Source of the DNA: Dioscorea cayenensis subsp. rotundata
Lineage: Eukaryota; Streptophyta; Magnoliopsida; Dioscoreales; Dioscoreaceae
Assembly (NCBI RefSeq): GCF_009730915.1
Contig: NC_052484.1
Span: forward strand, 1,920,826-1,984,825
Direction: 5' to 3'
DNA: 64,000 nt
Shown: positions 9,960 to 21,509 of the stretch, one piece after another
Layout of the letters: each line of letters begins with the position of its first letter
How positions within the stretch are numbered: position 1 is the first letter of the stretch
Translations under genes and position numbers: made by a program
Notes under the pieces: generated by a model
The model's input: only the letters and a program-made list of their open reading frames with translations
Told to the model about the DNA's origin: nothing
Databases searched by the model: none

Positions 9960-11700
9960 AGATATTTGTAGCGTATCATATGCTGCCACGTTGCTATAAT
10001 GGAATCTTCTTGCATGGGTCCCACCTTGTCAAGAAATTTTTCATTTGTGTCCTTCTAAAGGTTTTTAATTGGGATGGATTGAAAATTGGGTTTTTATCTT
10101 TGTATCCCTGCAAAAATAAAAATTATAAATCATTTTTATTTATTTTTACATCAATAATTATTTTTAAAAAATTATTAAAAACTAGACAATCATTTACCAA
10201 TAAAATGAAACAAAAACACAAAATAAGTCTATCTTAAATGGAAGGAAGACAAAAAAACACAAAAAAACCAAACAGATAAAGCAGAAGGCAAAGGTAACCA
10301 TTAGTCAAATGTCTAGAGCTTCAGTGTGCGAGATATGAGATCCACCCGACACAGAGGTCAGAGGTCCCACAAAAGTTGAGGCTTTTCTTGATTATCGGCA
10401 GTGACTTCTCATGTGTGGCTTTTGAGAATCTGAAGTTGTATTTATCCAAGCAATAATCATATGGTCAATTTTGCAAATCAATGATAGAAAAGAAGATTGT
10501 ATAAGAAAATGCAATTATTCCGTTCAAGCTAAATATTTCACCAAATAGCAAGAACGAGGAGGTTTTCTAGGTCATAACAACCGAAGACTATATTGATGGC
10601 CCAGTCAGACCATGTCTCCTCTCGATTAGAGGACATATTAGAGATATTGAGAAAGACAATAGTGCAACTCAGTTCTAGTTGCAAAAGGGAATGCCATTAT
10701 TGCAAAGCACACAAGTTGTTGTGGAAATTCTATTGCAATCCCTTTTAAGCAGATTATCTAAGGTGATGATCTTGTTATTTAAAGCTAATCAATTAAAGAT
10801 TTTAATTTTAAGGGCCAGTCTCCTTTTGAGAGTAATTTGTTAAGCGAGCTTCCAATTTCATTATAATTCAAGAAGGTGTATAAGGACTTAACTGTGTCTG
10901 TGTGGTACCCGTTTTTTATCCAAACACTAGATTATGCAATCCACTCCTTTTGTAAGCATAATTGACAGCCAGCCCTGAAGTTTACGGAACTAAGCATTAA
11001 GGTTAGTAACTAATAGAGAGTTAAACTGAGCGTTAAAGTTACTAACTAATAGAGAGTTAAACTCAACTACCATGAGGTAATGATTCTGTCATCCAAGGAA
11101 AAATTTTAACCACACAAACCTTGGAGCTTTCCCTTCAAATTATCTATCAAGCCACAATAAGAAAAAACATTTCAAGAAAGCATCTCAACAATTAAGAATA
11201 TCTGCCAACGACCTTCGGGTCTATTGATATACGGGTCATCGATAGAGCTTTCACCGAGTGGTGAGAGTTCGATTCTCGACTGAAGACACATTTCTGGGGA
11301 GTTATGAATAGTGATAGTGTATAGGTGGTTCCAACGCCCACGTGAGCGCGGCCCCATCCCCACTTGTTCCACCGAAGCTTGTGCATGTCCCTGGGATCTC
11401 TAGTGGGTTCGCCCCGCTCCTCATCCAAACAAAAAAAAAACAATTAAAAATGCCTTTCCAAAAGAACAATTTTCTACCTGGCAAAGTATTAAAAAAGCAA
11501 GTGTAGTATCTATTCTTGGACAGCTTAAATAATTAACAAAAATGAGATGAAATTGAATACAAACTCAATACTTAAAAATTTTCATCAAAATATCTATAAA
11601 GAATGTGCTTGATTGATGATATACAACAACATTAATTTGACTATTAAACATTCCATATGGTACAACTATTTGATCTAAAGTTACATATAAATACACCAAT
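9960..11700. other. Intergenic region between DUF1997 and the PTC52-like gene
   Basis: AT-rich spacer upstream of DUF1997 and downstream of PTC52. It holds a 45-bp direct duplication around AACTAATAGAGAGTTAAACT (about 10,990-11,070) and the SINE-like repeat at 11,196-11,440. I see no gene in it. Confidence 0.6.
11196..11440 (+). mobile_element. SINE-like element with A-rich tail
   Basis: A GC-richer island of about 245 bp in AT-rich DNA, starting GCCAACGACCTTCGGGTC and ending in a run of A (11,431-11,440). GAGTTCGATTCTCG resembles the RNA polymerase III B box, just after GAGCTTTCACCGAGTGG, which resembles an A box though the spacing is short. A truncated relative lies at 6,923-7,017. A SINE is the best guess; a tRNA-derived head is not proven. 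Confidence 0.4.
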
Positions 11701-11703
11701 CAA

Positions 11704-14700
11704 TCAATCAATCTCTGCATGAACATAGTCTACAAAGACGAAGTTCTTCTTAAGTTCATGTAACAGGTAGACCAGAGATGCGCTTACGATCGCAGCCGCT
11801 CCAAGGAGAAGCCGAAGCTGGATTTCCGAAGGGATTCCGGTCGTTGCGCAGAAGAGCACAGCACAAGCAATTAGTACTTTCTGCAGATTTTGGAATCCCT
11901 CATATGCTCCTTTGCATGATGAGCACTTGAGTGTGTGTTGTTCATATCTATCAAGCATCTGTGTGACAAAATGAATTTTCTCAGTTCATGCATAAACCCA
12001 CAGAGAACAACAAAGCACTAGACATTATTAAAACTAATCATATGGACAAGTATCTAATATGTTTCAGCAAAATTGAAATATTCTGCACTTTGTCTTATTT
12101 TGCAAGCATGATTGTTGGTTAGAACCCATAGAAATAAGAAAACCAGACTGAAATGAAGAGTTCAATGTATTGATATTCAATCATATGACAAAAGCAAATC
12201 AGACTGAAATGTTAAACAGAACATGCAAGACCTTGAAAAAGTTAGCTTTTAGATTTGATTATTTACCTGTTGTTTAGATAAAATGGTGGATGGCAAAGGT
12301 AGTTGGCTGGTGGAGCCAAACCATTCAGGTTGGCTCTTTCCGTGTCTTCTTAGCCAGTTGCGAAATGCAAGAACCAAGCGATCAGCCTGAGTTGGAGTGA
12401 ATGTGATTTTTGTGTACTGCTGATTGACATCAGCAGAACCCTGCAAGGTTTCAGAAAGAAATATTTTTTCCTGCCCTTTAAGGACTATCATGTCACCATC
12501 ATAGACTTTGTTTGAAGTCCAATGTTCATGCCAACGGGGGATAATCTGTATCAGTTAGCAATGAAAAGAAACCACTTGTTAGTATGATTCAAGTCACAAG
12601 TAATACAAACTTCTTGGTTGGGATAACAAAACCATCCATAAAACTGAAAATCAGAATCCCCAGAAGACCAAAATGGTGCTTTTCAGTACACAATTTATAG
12701 GCACAATTAATCAAGTAGAAGCGGAGGAAAGCAACTAATTACTCCAAACTCACTGTTTGAAAAATTAAAATAAAAAGAGACAGATATGCGCTATACTTGA
12801 ATCAGTAGCATTCATTTTCAAGATATTAAAATACGAGCATATTTTCATGTAATTTCCGCATGAATGTTTGTACCTGCCACCATGCAGGTCCAGGCATGGT
12901 GAATTGAAAAAAGTTTCGCGCACTACAAACAATGGAGCGAGTCTTCCCAGGAGCCATTGGTATGTTGAAAGAGCATATCCATATAACCCATTTCTGGTCT
13001 CCAAAAATTGGCAATTTTGTGTCTATCTCAATCCTGAAACAGAGAGATCACATCCAAAGAGAAAATATTTAGGAAAAAAATTTCAGATTAAAAAGGACCT
13101 GAGGTTTTATATTCAGCAAACAACTCGAAAAGTGGGAGGTAAAGGCAGGACAGCACTGTCACACATAATTAGTGCGCCCATGCCTGCGCCACAGTGGCAA
13201 ATCCAAGAACACTGTAACAGCAAATCTGTGTAATTTGCAAGTTTGCAACTAAACACCTTTACATGACCTTTAGATATCAAGCCAAATGAATAAATACTTA
13301 GTGTCAAGTGAACACGTTTTAAAAACAACCCAGTATGCCTGTGAGGTTCTCCCCTAGAATTTAACTCCTTCCTATGTCTTTCAGCAAATAACAGTGTAAT
13401 TTCTCCAGTAAATTATAACATATGGTAAAGCTGGATTCTTGCAAAAATATCATGAAACAATATAAGATAAGGAGTCAAATATGTTACATTATACAGAGAT
13501 GCATAAACTTCCCATCAGAATCAGCTAATTAAATAAGGCATCTTCAACGAAAGTCAATTCACAAAGATGCAAGCAAATAAAGGGAATCTTGAAGCAACGA
13601 TGGTGCAAATCCACTTGAAACTTACTTATTGATATAATAACAAGGAGCCACAAATTCAGCACTAATACGAGGATTAGCATCAGATGATGCAGCAAATCCA
13701 GAAACACCACTCGATTCCATCTTGAATGGCAATGGCTTAGCCCTATCCCTTCTTCCAGTCACCTGTAAGAGCATCATTGGAAAAAAAGGCCATGTTTAAA
13801 TGCAATATGAAATCACAAATTACTTCTAATCATGATTTTAATTTCATGATTAATACATAGAAAAAGACACCATGATAAAATTTCAGTTTTTCATTTGCTA
13901 TTGTGTATCACCAAAAGTAAATATAGCAGTTCTCATAACAAAGTCAAAAATATTTCCCATCAATAACAGGATTTATATTTGACATATTGATAAAATCTTG
14001 GAAGAACAGATACGATACACAAATGCTGTCCACCTGAAAAAAGATGGATGGAGGCAATCATCTATAGAGATTTAAAAAAAAAAAAATCCACAATCCACAT
14101 ATTTGAGCACCCAGAAACTAAAAATTTAGGTACAGAAGAGAATGAAACTGTGGTCCGGAAAATTACAAAGGACACTATGACTTGTTAAAATATGTCACAT
14201 GATGGTAAAATGTCTACGAAACTTTTGTGATTATATAAACAGTTCTTATTAAAACAAGTCAATCTACAAGATCCACCATTGTACTCAAAACACAGGGTAT
14301 GTTCTGATCTATTACTGAAAAGTGGAAACTTATTGTAATGCACATCCTAAGCTAATCATCTCTAACACAGCCTCAAATAATATATATTAATCGGTGAGAA
14401 ATTTTACACGAAACGAGTAGTGAAGTAAAAATCAATCATGATCAGATCAGCATTTTGTAATTCAGTATAAAAAGAAAAATTTTGCAAATGATTCATTGGC
14501 AAGGATTTCTACTATAAATAAGTAGTTAAGCTAAAAACTATCAATCATGATCACATAAACATTTGTAATTCAATATCAAAAATGAACTACCTTATGGTGT
14601 GCAAAGTCAATATGTGAAGGATCGGAAACATTCTCCATTAGAGTATCATATCCATAGTATAAATCTCTCTGAATAGTCACTGTTGAGAATGAGGGATCAG

Positions 14701-15520
14701 CAAAGTCATCTGGCAACCTAACAAACAAAAACCATCCAAAAAGTCCATAACAATCTTTACAATGATCCAAACAAACAGCAGCAAATATTCACAAAGTACT
14801 CACATTGGAGGCTTGCAAGCAGCAGCCTTTTCCCACCCATTCTCATCAGGCCAAACAAACAACAAGCCCTGAGAAACTAGGGTTGGAAATCTAGCAACAC
14901 AAGCTCTCTTCGATCGGGCAGCGTTCGCTTCCGGCCCTTCCTGCGCCGCCTGAGGGATCCGCGTGCACGCCCCCGTGCGATCAAACGACCACCCATGATA
15001 CGAGCACTGCAAGCACCCGTCCTCATCGATCCTCCCCTCCTGCGCCAAAACAACAATGAAATCAATGAATTGCTCAACAATCTCAAAGATCTCAATTTGA
15101 AGATGGATTACCGAAAGCGGGGCAAGACGATGAGGGCAGCGGTCATCGACAGCAACCCATTCACCGGAGTTGGGGTCTTTCCAGAGGACGATGTCGCGGT
15201 TGAGGAGCTGGAACGGAGTGGGGCGCTTGGGATCGAGGTCCTCTATAAGGGAAACTGGGTACCAATGATCCCTCCATGAAAAAACCTCCGACGAAGAGCT
15301 CTCCAACGAGAAATCCTCGATCTGGATGGACTCTTGAGCATCAGCGACTGGAGAAGAGGGAGCCGCAACTCGGAGAGGCGGTGACCGGCGAGGGAGAGGA
15401 GCGGCGGCGTAGGAGAGAAGGACGAGGAGGAGAAGGAGAAGAGGAGATGGAGAAGAGAGGGCGAGAAGGGGAGGAGGTGGAGATGGAGAAGGATGCCAAT
15501 GGAGCTGCAGGTGCCGCCAT
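11704..15520 (-). CDS. PTC52: PTC52-like Rieske oxygenase (PAO/Tic55 family), one frameshift in the transit peptide
   Basis: Seven exons, complement(join(11704..11958, 12267..12545, 12874..13033, 13626..13762, 14591..14717, 14804..15039, 15112..15520)). All introns are GT-AG. Exon 1 is 2 nt short of phase: the transit peptide frame ends at a TGA, while PVADAQESIQIED follows in the next frame. The inverted copy has two extra G there, so a 2-base deletion is likely. Corrected length is 534 aa. Motifs: Rieske C-P-H (129-131) and C-SYH (149-152) for a 2Fe-2S centre; the mononuclear iron motif NVSDPSH----H (245-256); CSSC (462-465); and C-terminal membrane helices before FVFVDYVHAEID. The ending resembles Arabidopsis At4g25650 (PTC52/ACD1-like), an inner-envelope protein proposed to act on protochlorophyllide, rather than PAO or Tic55. 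It probably works in the chloroplast envelope with ferredoxin; that is family knowledge. Confidence 0.85.
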
Positions 15521-15586
15521 TGATATGGAGCTCAAAAGAATGATTTTTGTTTATTTAGAGGACTAACCCGAATAAATAAACAAATA

Positions 15587-15850
15587 AAAAAAAGTTTAAT
15601 TACTATATATATTTTTCTGCTTTTTAGTCCTTGCAATATTTTTAGATATACTTAAAGTCCTCATATTTAGTCGAGTTGGGTCATTTTAGTCGTTGGTGTA
15701 GATGGACAAATGTAAATTATAAGGATTTAATTGTATCTAAAAATATTACCGTGGACCTGAACGATCCAATTCGACTAAATATGAGAACTTAATTATACCT
15801 AAAAGTATTAAAAGATTAAAAAAACAGAAAAGTATCTATAACAAATAAAA
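15587..15850. mobile_element. MITE-like inverted-repeat element, family A, copy 1
   Basis: The left half runs AAAGTTTAATTACTA...TTTAGTCCTTGCAATA...CTTAAAGTCCTCATATTTAGTCGA, and the right half is its imperfect reverse complement (TCGACTAAATATGAGAACTTAATTATACC...AGATTAAAAAAACAGAAAAGTA). It is a foldback of about 265 bp in the PTC52 promoter region. A second copy of the family lies at 56,015-56,330 and a corrupted one in arm 2 (about 33,650-33,900). Confidence 0.6.
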
Positions 15851-15896
15851 AAATTATATATATATACATATAACAAATAAATACTCTTTTTTTATT

Positions 15897-15900
<4 letters not shown>

Positions 15901-15937
<37 letters not shown>

Positions 15938-16298
15938 AATAAACACATTTCACAGACGTCGAGCTTAACTATAAACTCAACGAGCATCTATTCCTTCATA
16001 ATTTTATTTTAAATTTTCTGATATTAACAAGTTAAGAGGTAATTTGATTTTTTATAAAATTTTGTGTACATATAATATCCCTTATAATTATATATTTATT
16101 TATTTATATCTATATTAAAGAATTTTAACTATGAAAACATTCTACAGTACATTCAGTTTTTATGTAGGATGTACACTTTTAGTCGTTGTTTATCCATATT
16201 TAATAATAATAATAATAATTTTTTGGAAAAATATAATTTTGCTTTTTTTACTCCAATTTCATTAAACTATAATTATTAAAAAAATCATTTGGTCTTTT

Positions 16299-16351
<53 letters not shown>

Positions 16352-16573
16352 CTAAACATCATCTGCGGATGTTCGTATAGCGTCCGCAGATGATATACAG
16401 TAATTTTAATAGGATTGGACGATCGTGATTGATTCGATTCTTGTCTTTGAAATTGATTGGATGGTTCGAGTTAAAATCACGTGCATCCCACTTTTTACTG
16501 TGCTTATAAATAGTGCACAGTGTTACTGTTCATAGAATGGTGTGCACCTGTGAACGTTCGCAGAGGATGCATC

Positions 16574-16625
<52 letters not shown>
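15901..16625. repeat. Three (TA)n microsatellites flanking a small MITE-like element
   Basis: (TA)n runs at 15,901-15,934, 16,303-16,349 and 16,576-16,625. Between the last two lies a 226-bp unit, 16,350-16,575. Its left end carries CATCATCTGCGGATGTTCG and an inverted partner GTCCGCAGATGATATAC; its right end is GAACGTTCGCAGAGGATGCATCC. The unit looks like a MITE that inserted into a TA run. Related phrases (GGATGCACG with ACTATAAACAGTGCA) recur near 20,540-20,680. The remainder of 15,851-16,300 is AT-rich with no gene. Confidence 0.5.
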
Positions 16626-16627
<2 letters not shown>

Positions 16628-16763
16628 GGAGTAAGTACAATAAAAGTGTGAATTCACTGAACCAAGGAATCATTTTAAATTTTAATTAGTATTAATTAAA
16701 TTAAAATTTGGAATGGTGAAATTTTTTATTTTTAATACACTTTGAATAATATGTTAAAATTAA

Positions 16764-19700
16764 GGGAAAATTACTATTTACCCCCAACACTATTTAAAAT
16801 TTTCCAAATAACCCCTGCAAGTTATGAATACCGCAGACAACCCTTCTTTTATCATTTTACTTCCTTTTTACCTCTTGTAGGTCACTTGGATTGGGTCCAT
16901 GTTGTGAAATTCCATCATTGCCCTTAAAAATGGTGGAAAAAAAAAACGTCTAATCACATCATGTCTAACATTTTTTACATTTCTTTTTTATTTTCTGAAA
17001 CAAACTTTGGAAGACTTTTATCCTTGTCATGTCTGTTTCAGTTTAAAATTATACTGATTTTTTTGTTTAAACATAAATGTTCCGCTTTAAAATTATCAAG
17101 TTTACGTTTAAATATATCCCGGTTTAAGTTTAAGCGAAATGATTTTTAGTAGGTATTCGAATTCTACGAGCGTATCCAGTCCCACCTCACGGTCGGCAGT
17201 GTCGATTTAGTAGGCCTTCCTTACTCGTTAGATCATTTTTGAAGTTTTTGTCATTGCATGTCGGACAACGTTATGTAGGCGCTAACCATTTTAAAAAAAC
17301 TTACTTCACTCTGCACGAGTCGGGAGACAATCGTAGATCTTGCAAAAGAAACTATCGCCAACTAAGCGTAAATGATAACTTCATATTCGATTACATATAT
17401 TTGCCACAAACTATCGCATATTATTGTACATTTTGCTCGTTATTTATGAAAATCGTTTTCATAAACAAACGCAAATTTAAAATGAAACAATGATATTTAA
17501 ACATAAACATAGTTGTATAAGTTAATTATTGATTAATTATCCCGGGTTCAGCTTAAAACTTATGTTTTTTTCTCAACTATTATTATCATACGCCCTTGTT
17601 TCGTTTAAAAATTATACTGATTTTTTGTTTAAGCATAAATGTTTCAGTTTAAATTTATCAAGTCTCTGTTTAAAATGTTATGTCTCTGTTTAAATATATC
17701 CGGTTCGGTTTAAGCGAGATATGATTTTAGTAGTATTCGCATTCTACGAGTGTATCCGGGTCCACTCTCGAGGCCACCTCGAGCGATTTAGTAGGCCTTC
17801 CTTACTCGTTAGATCATTTTTGAAGTTTTGTCGTTGCATGTCGAACAGACGTTTTGTAGGCGCTAATCATTTAAAAAAACTCACTTCACTACCACTGATG
17901 CAGACACGATCGTAGATCTCTGAAAGAAACTATCGCCAATTAAAAATAAATGATAACTTATATTCGATTACATATGTTTTGCCATAAACTATCGCATATT
18001 ATTAGTACATTTTGCTCGTTATTTATGAAAATCGTTTTTCATAAGCAGGGACGTAAATTTAAAATGAAACAATAATATTTAAACATAAACATAGTTGTAC
18101 AAGTTAATTATTGATTAATTATCTCAGGTTTCGCTTAAAACTTATGTTTTTTTCTCAACTATTATTGTCATGTCCTTGTTTCCGTTTAAAATTATACAGT
18201 TTTTTTATTTAAGCATAAATGTTTTCGGTTTAAATTTATCAAGTCTCTCATTTAAAATGTTATGTCTACGTTTAAATATATCCGGGTTTAGTTTAAAGCA
18301 GAAATGATTTTTAGTAGGTATTCGGATTCTACGAGCGTGTCCAGTCCACCCTCGGGGCCACCGTGACGGCTTAGTAGGCCTTCCTTACTCGTTAGATCAT
18401 TTTTGAAGTTTTGTCGTTGCATGTCGGACAGCGTTTTGTAGTCACTAACCATTTAAAAAAACCCACTCACTCTACAGTCAGCGGACACAATCGTAGATCT
18501 TGCATGAAACTATCGCCAACTAAGCGTAAATGATAACTCATATTAGTTATATATGTTTTGCCACAAACTATCGCATATTATTGTACATTTTGCTCGTCAT
18601 TTATGAAAATCGTTTTTTCAGTAAATAAGCATAAATTTAAAAATGAAACAATGATATTTAAACATAAGCATAGTTGTATAAGTTAATTATTGATTAATTA
18701 TCCCAGTTTCAGCTTAAAAACTTATGTTTTTCTCAACTATTATTATCATGTCCTTGTTTCCGTTTAAAATTATACAGTTTTTGTTTAAGCATAAATGTTT
18801 CGAGTTTTAAATTTATCAAGTCTCTGTTTAAAATGTTATGTCTACTGTTTAAATATATCCGGGTTTTAGTTTAAGCAGAAATGATTTTTAGTAGGTATTC
18901 GGATTCTCACGAGTGTATCCGTCCCACCCTCAAGGCCACCCACCCGACGATTTAGTAGGCCTTCCTTACTCGTTAGATCATTTTGAAGTTTTGTCGTTTC
19001 GCATGTTGAATGACGTTTTGTGAGGCTAATCATTTAAAAAAACTTATTTCACTATCACGAGTGTGAACACGATCGTAGATCTTGCAAAGAACTATCGCCA
19101 ACTAAGCATAAATAATTACTTATATTCGATTACATATGTTTTGCACTGAAACTATCGCGATATTACTTATACAATTTGCTTGTTATTTATGAAAATTGTT
19201 TTCGTAAATAAATGCAAATTTAAAAAGAAATGATGAAATTTAAATAGAAACTATCGTAGTTAAAGCGAAACATTGATATTTAAACATAAATTTTTGAAAC
19301 TTAAATAGAACAATCGATAGTTAAAGCGAAAATAACAATATTTACATTCAAAAATTAAACCCCGGCAGTCCCTAGACAAATGTGGATCGAGTCGGACATC
19401 ACAATGAAATTGCTAAACAATCGAAAAATCTCGTTCAACACAATATTATCGCTTTTTGATTATGTACACAAAAGCGAAAATGAAAAACAAACAAAACTCT
19501 TGCCGAAAAAAATCTTCCTACAAACTACTAAGATCATCCAATAATCACACCATGAAACCGAAAAAAATTTCTCTTTCTAATAGAATACTTTAGAAATCAA
19601 ACTAAAAGAAACCCACGGAATATCAAAACAAAAGGAAGCTGCACAACATCTTGATCGGCATCCACTCGCCTCAATACCTTGGAGCGCAAACTAATGAAAT

Positions 19701-20109
19701 CGCGAAAGAGTTGAGTGGGAGTTCTTCTTCAGGCGATGGTCAATCCTCAGAAGATGTCAGGAAATGTGACAACTTTGAAAAAAAGGAAAAAGTCGAAGAG
19801 ATGAAGAGATGAGAGAGAGAAAAAGCAAATGACCAATAATGGTGTTCTACGAGGGATTAACCAAGAGCGGATTCCTCTTAAAGAGAAAAATTATTGCAGA
19901 AGGGACGTTATGAGTCGAAACCACGTCTCACTGCACAACTTCCTACGAAAAGGATAATTTCGTCCAAAAATTTAAAAACTAACTACTATTAAATCTTGAG
20001 GGTTTAATTCAGTTTGTATTTAAAAGGAAGGGGTTTTTAGGGATTCCCAAATTAATGGGGTGTTTTTGGAAATATTAGAAACTTAGAGGGTTATTTTGGC
20101 AATTTCCAC
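16764..20109. mobile_element. Non-autonomous Mutator-like element (3.35 kb) with internal tandem repeats
   Basis: The insertion is bounded by a 9-bp duplication TAAAATTAA (16,755-16,763 and 20,110-20,118). The third copy of this locus has a single TAAAAATTAA (41,653-41,662) and no insertion, so it represents an empty site. The ends are imperfect inverted repeats: GGGAAAATTACTATTTACCC on the left and, on the reverse strand, GTGGAAATTGCCAAAATAACC on the right. There is no transposase ORF. A 9-bp target duplication is typical of Mutator superfamily elements; the class is inferred from that and from the TIRs. Confidence 0.7.
17118..19290 (+). repeat. Four tandem copies of an about 582-bp unit inside the Mutator-like element
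   Basis: TAGGCCTTCCTTACTCGTTA occurs at about 17,211, 17,792, 18,375 and 18,956, with spacings of 581, 583 and 581 bp. Other phrases recur with the same spacing (TTTAAACATAAACATAGTTG near 17,497, 18,079 and 18,658; AGATCATTTTTGAAGTTTT; TGAAACTATCGCCAA). The units are AT-rich and non-coding. The corrupted mirror array lies at about 30,100-32,250. Confidence 0.8.
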
Positions 20110-20118
20110 TAAAATTAA

Positions 20119-21215
20119 TATTCTATGGGCATATACAAAATTTTCTCTCTTTTTTCAATAAATTTATTCTTTTTGGTATAAGATAAAAATTAGTGAAGAT
20201 CATGGAGCCAGACTCTCACATAAACTGAGAAACTTGGCGTGAAAGGAAGCACCAAGACATTTGTGAAGCACGCTAGAGATACACACAAGGCATGAAAAGG
20301 ACACGTGTTGACCATCTATGTCATAATCAACCAAGGAAAATATCATGTGTGGCCTTTTTTTTTTTTAATTATTTATGTTCAAATATAAAGTCAAGAATTT
20401 TTTTGCAAATGAAAAAAATGTTAAAAGGACTTATTACTTCCCAAACAAATCCCCTTACATTTATATATAAACGCTGGTTCATTAAGAATTCGTAAGAAAA
20501 GCACTTCAAATTGTTGATTCTAAGATAATATATAATGAAGCCGCTCTCTTACGAACATCCGTAGAATTCAATTATACAAATATTATGATTCAATCGTTAG
20601 ATTGAAATTCAACGATGATTTCAGATGGGATGCACGACACTATAAACAGTGCAAAATACATACATTACTTTCACCTGAACCATAACTCAATCAATAACAA
20701 ACGCCCACAATTCCTACTAGTGCATGCTTTGATTACTGTTTAGATTACTGGTGCTATACCAGATTGTGTCCATATCTCTCTTTTCTAATTTTTTTTTGAC
20801 ATAAACGTACGTAAGTTGATGAATTCTCATATATAATATATACATAAAATATTATTTTCAAAATTTCATTTTTAGCAACAGATGTGTATACCTGTACTTT
20901 ATAAAGTACATAGACATATACAATTATTATTTTTGTAAAAGCATCTACGAAAGTATGCATTTTCAGTATGATCTAATCCTGTCAAACAACTTTGTCTTCA
21001 AACAAAATGAACTCCCCAATTCCAAAAATCATGAAGAACAAACTAAATGATCAAGAGTAAACACAGACGTGAGACTCTTTGTTGCAAAATCAGTAAAACA
21101 AATACATACATTCAAAAGACTGACTATGCATATTGATGCTCAAATTTCGGTTTACAAGTACGAAAACGCATTTAAATCGATCTAATAATGTCTACGGCTA
21201 CTCAAATAGTATGTA
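20119..21215. other. Intergenic stretch downstream of the small membrane-protein gene (arm 1)
   Basis: AT-rich spacer matching 41,663-42,720 almost base for base. It contains a MITE-like fragment (about 20,530-20,690). No gene is seen. Confidence 0.5.
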
Positions 21216-21509
21216 TCATAATTTAGGGTAGTTAGTAGGATCGGGACCTATATCGCGGGATCCAGTGTTGATATAGGGCCCTCGAAAATGTTGCTTGAGG
21301 CGGAAGAGGCTTTGAGGAATCAATTACTGGTTTGTTCTTTGATGTCCTACAGAGATACACAAATAACACAAAAAGTTTAATAAACAATAGATGATATGAT
21401 GTGCGAGAAGTTCATGTGGATTACTTACACAAAGAAGAAGGAAATGATAAGCGGCACCGCGAATGCTAATAGAGCCTGTCGCAGTGCGATATTGCGTTAC
21501 TCGTGACAT
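21216..21509 (-). pseudogene. Arm 1 copy of the small membrane-protein gene (indel-damaged)
   Basis: Same two-exon gene as at 42,721-43,014, here complement(join(21216..21346, 21429..21509)). Exon 1 is 81 nt instead of 83 and exon 2 is 131 instead of 130, with an extra A in the run before TGTTGCTTGAGG. The reading frame is lost in both exons. Splice sites and the leader exon near 22,725-22,815 are preserved. The differences look like sequencing errors rather than decay, because the surrounding non-coding DNA is damaged to the same degree. Confidence 0.6.

Noticed and set aside
14800-15306. A single 168-aa ORF reading through the first PTC52 intron
   Set aside because: The intron at 15,040-15,111 is in frame by chance; splicing joins CPHRLAPLS to EGRIDEDGC, restoring the Rieske domain spacing.
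17118-19290. Regular repeats as a possible CRISPR-like array or coding repeat
   Set aside because: Units are about 582 bp, full-length tandem copies without spacers, AT-rich and without open frames, inside a transposon in a plant genome.
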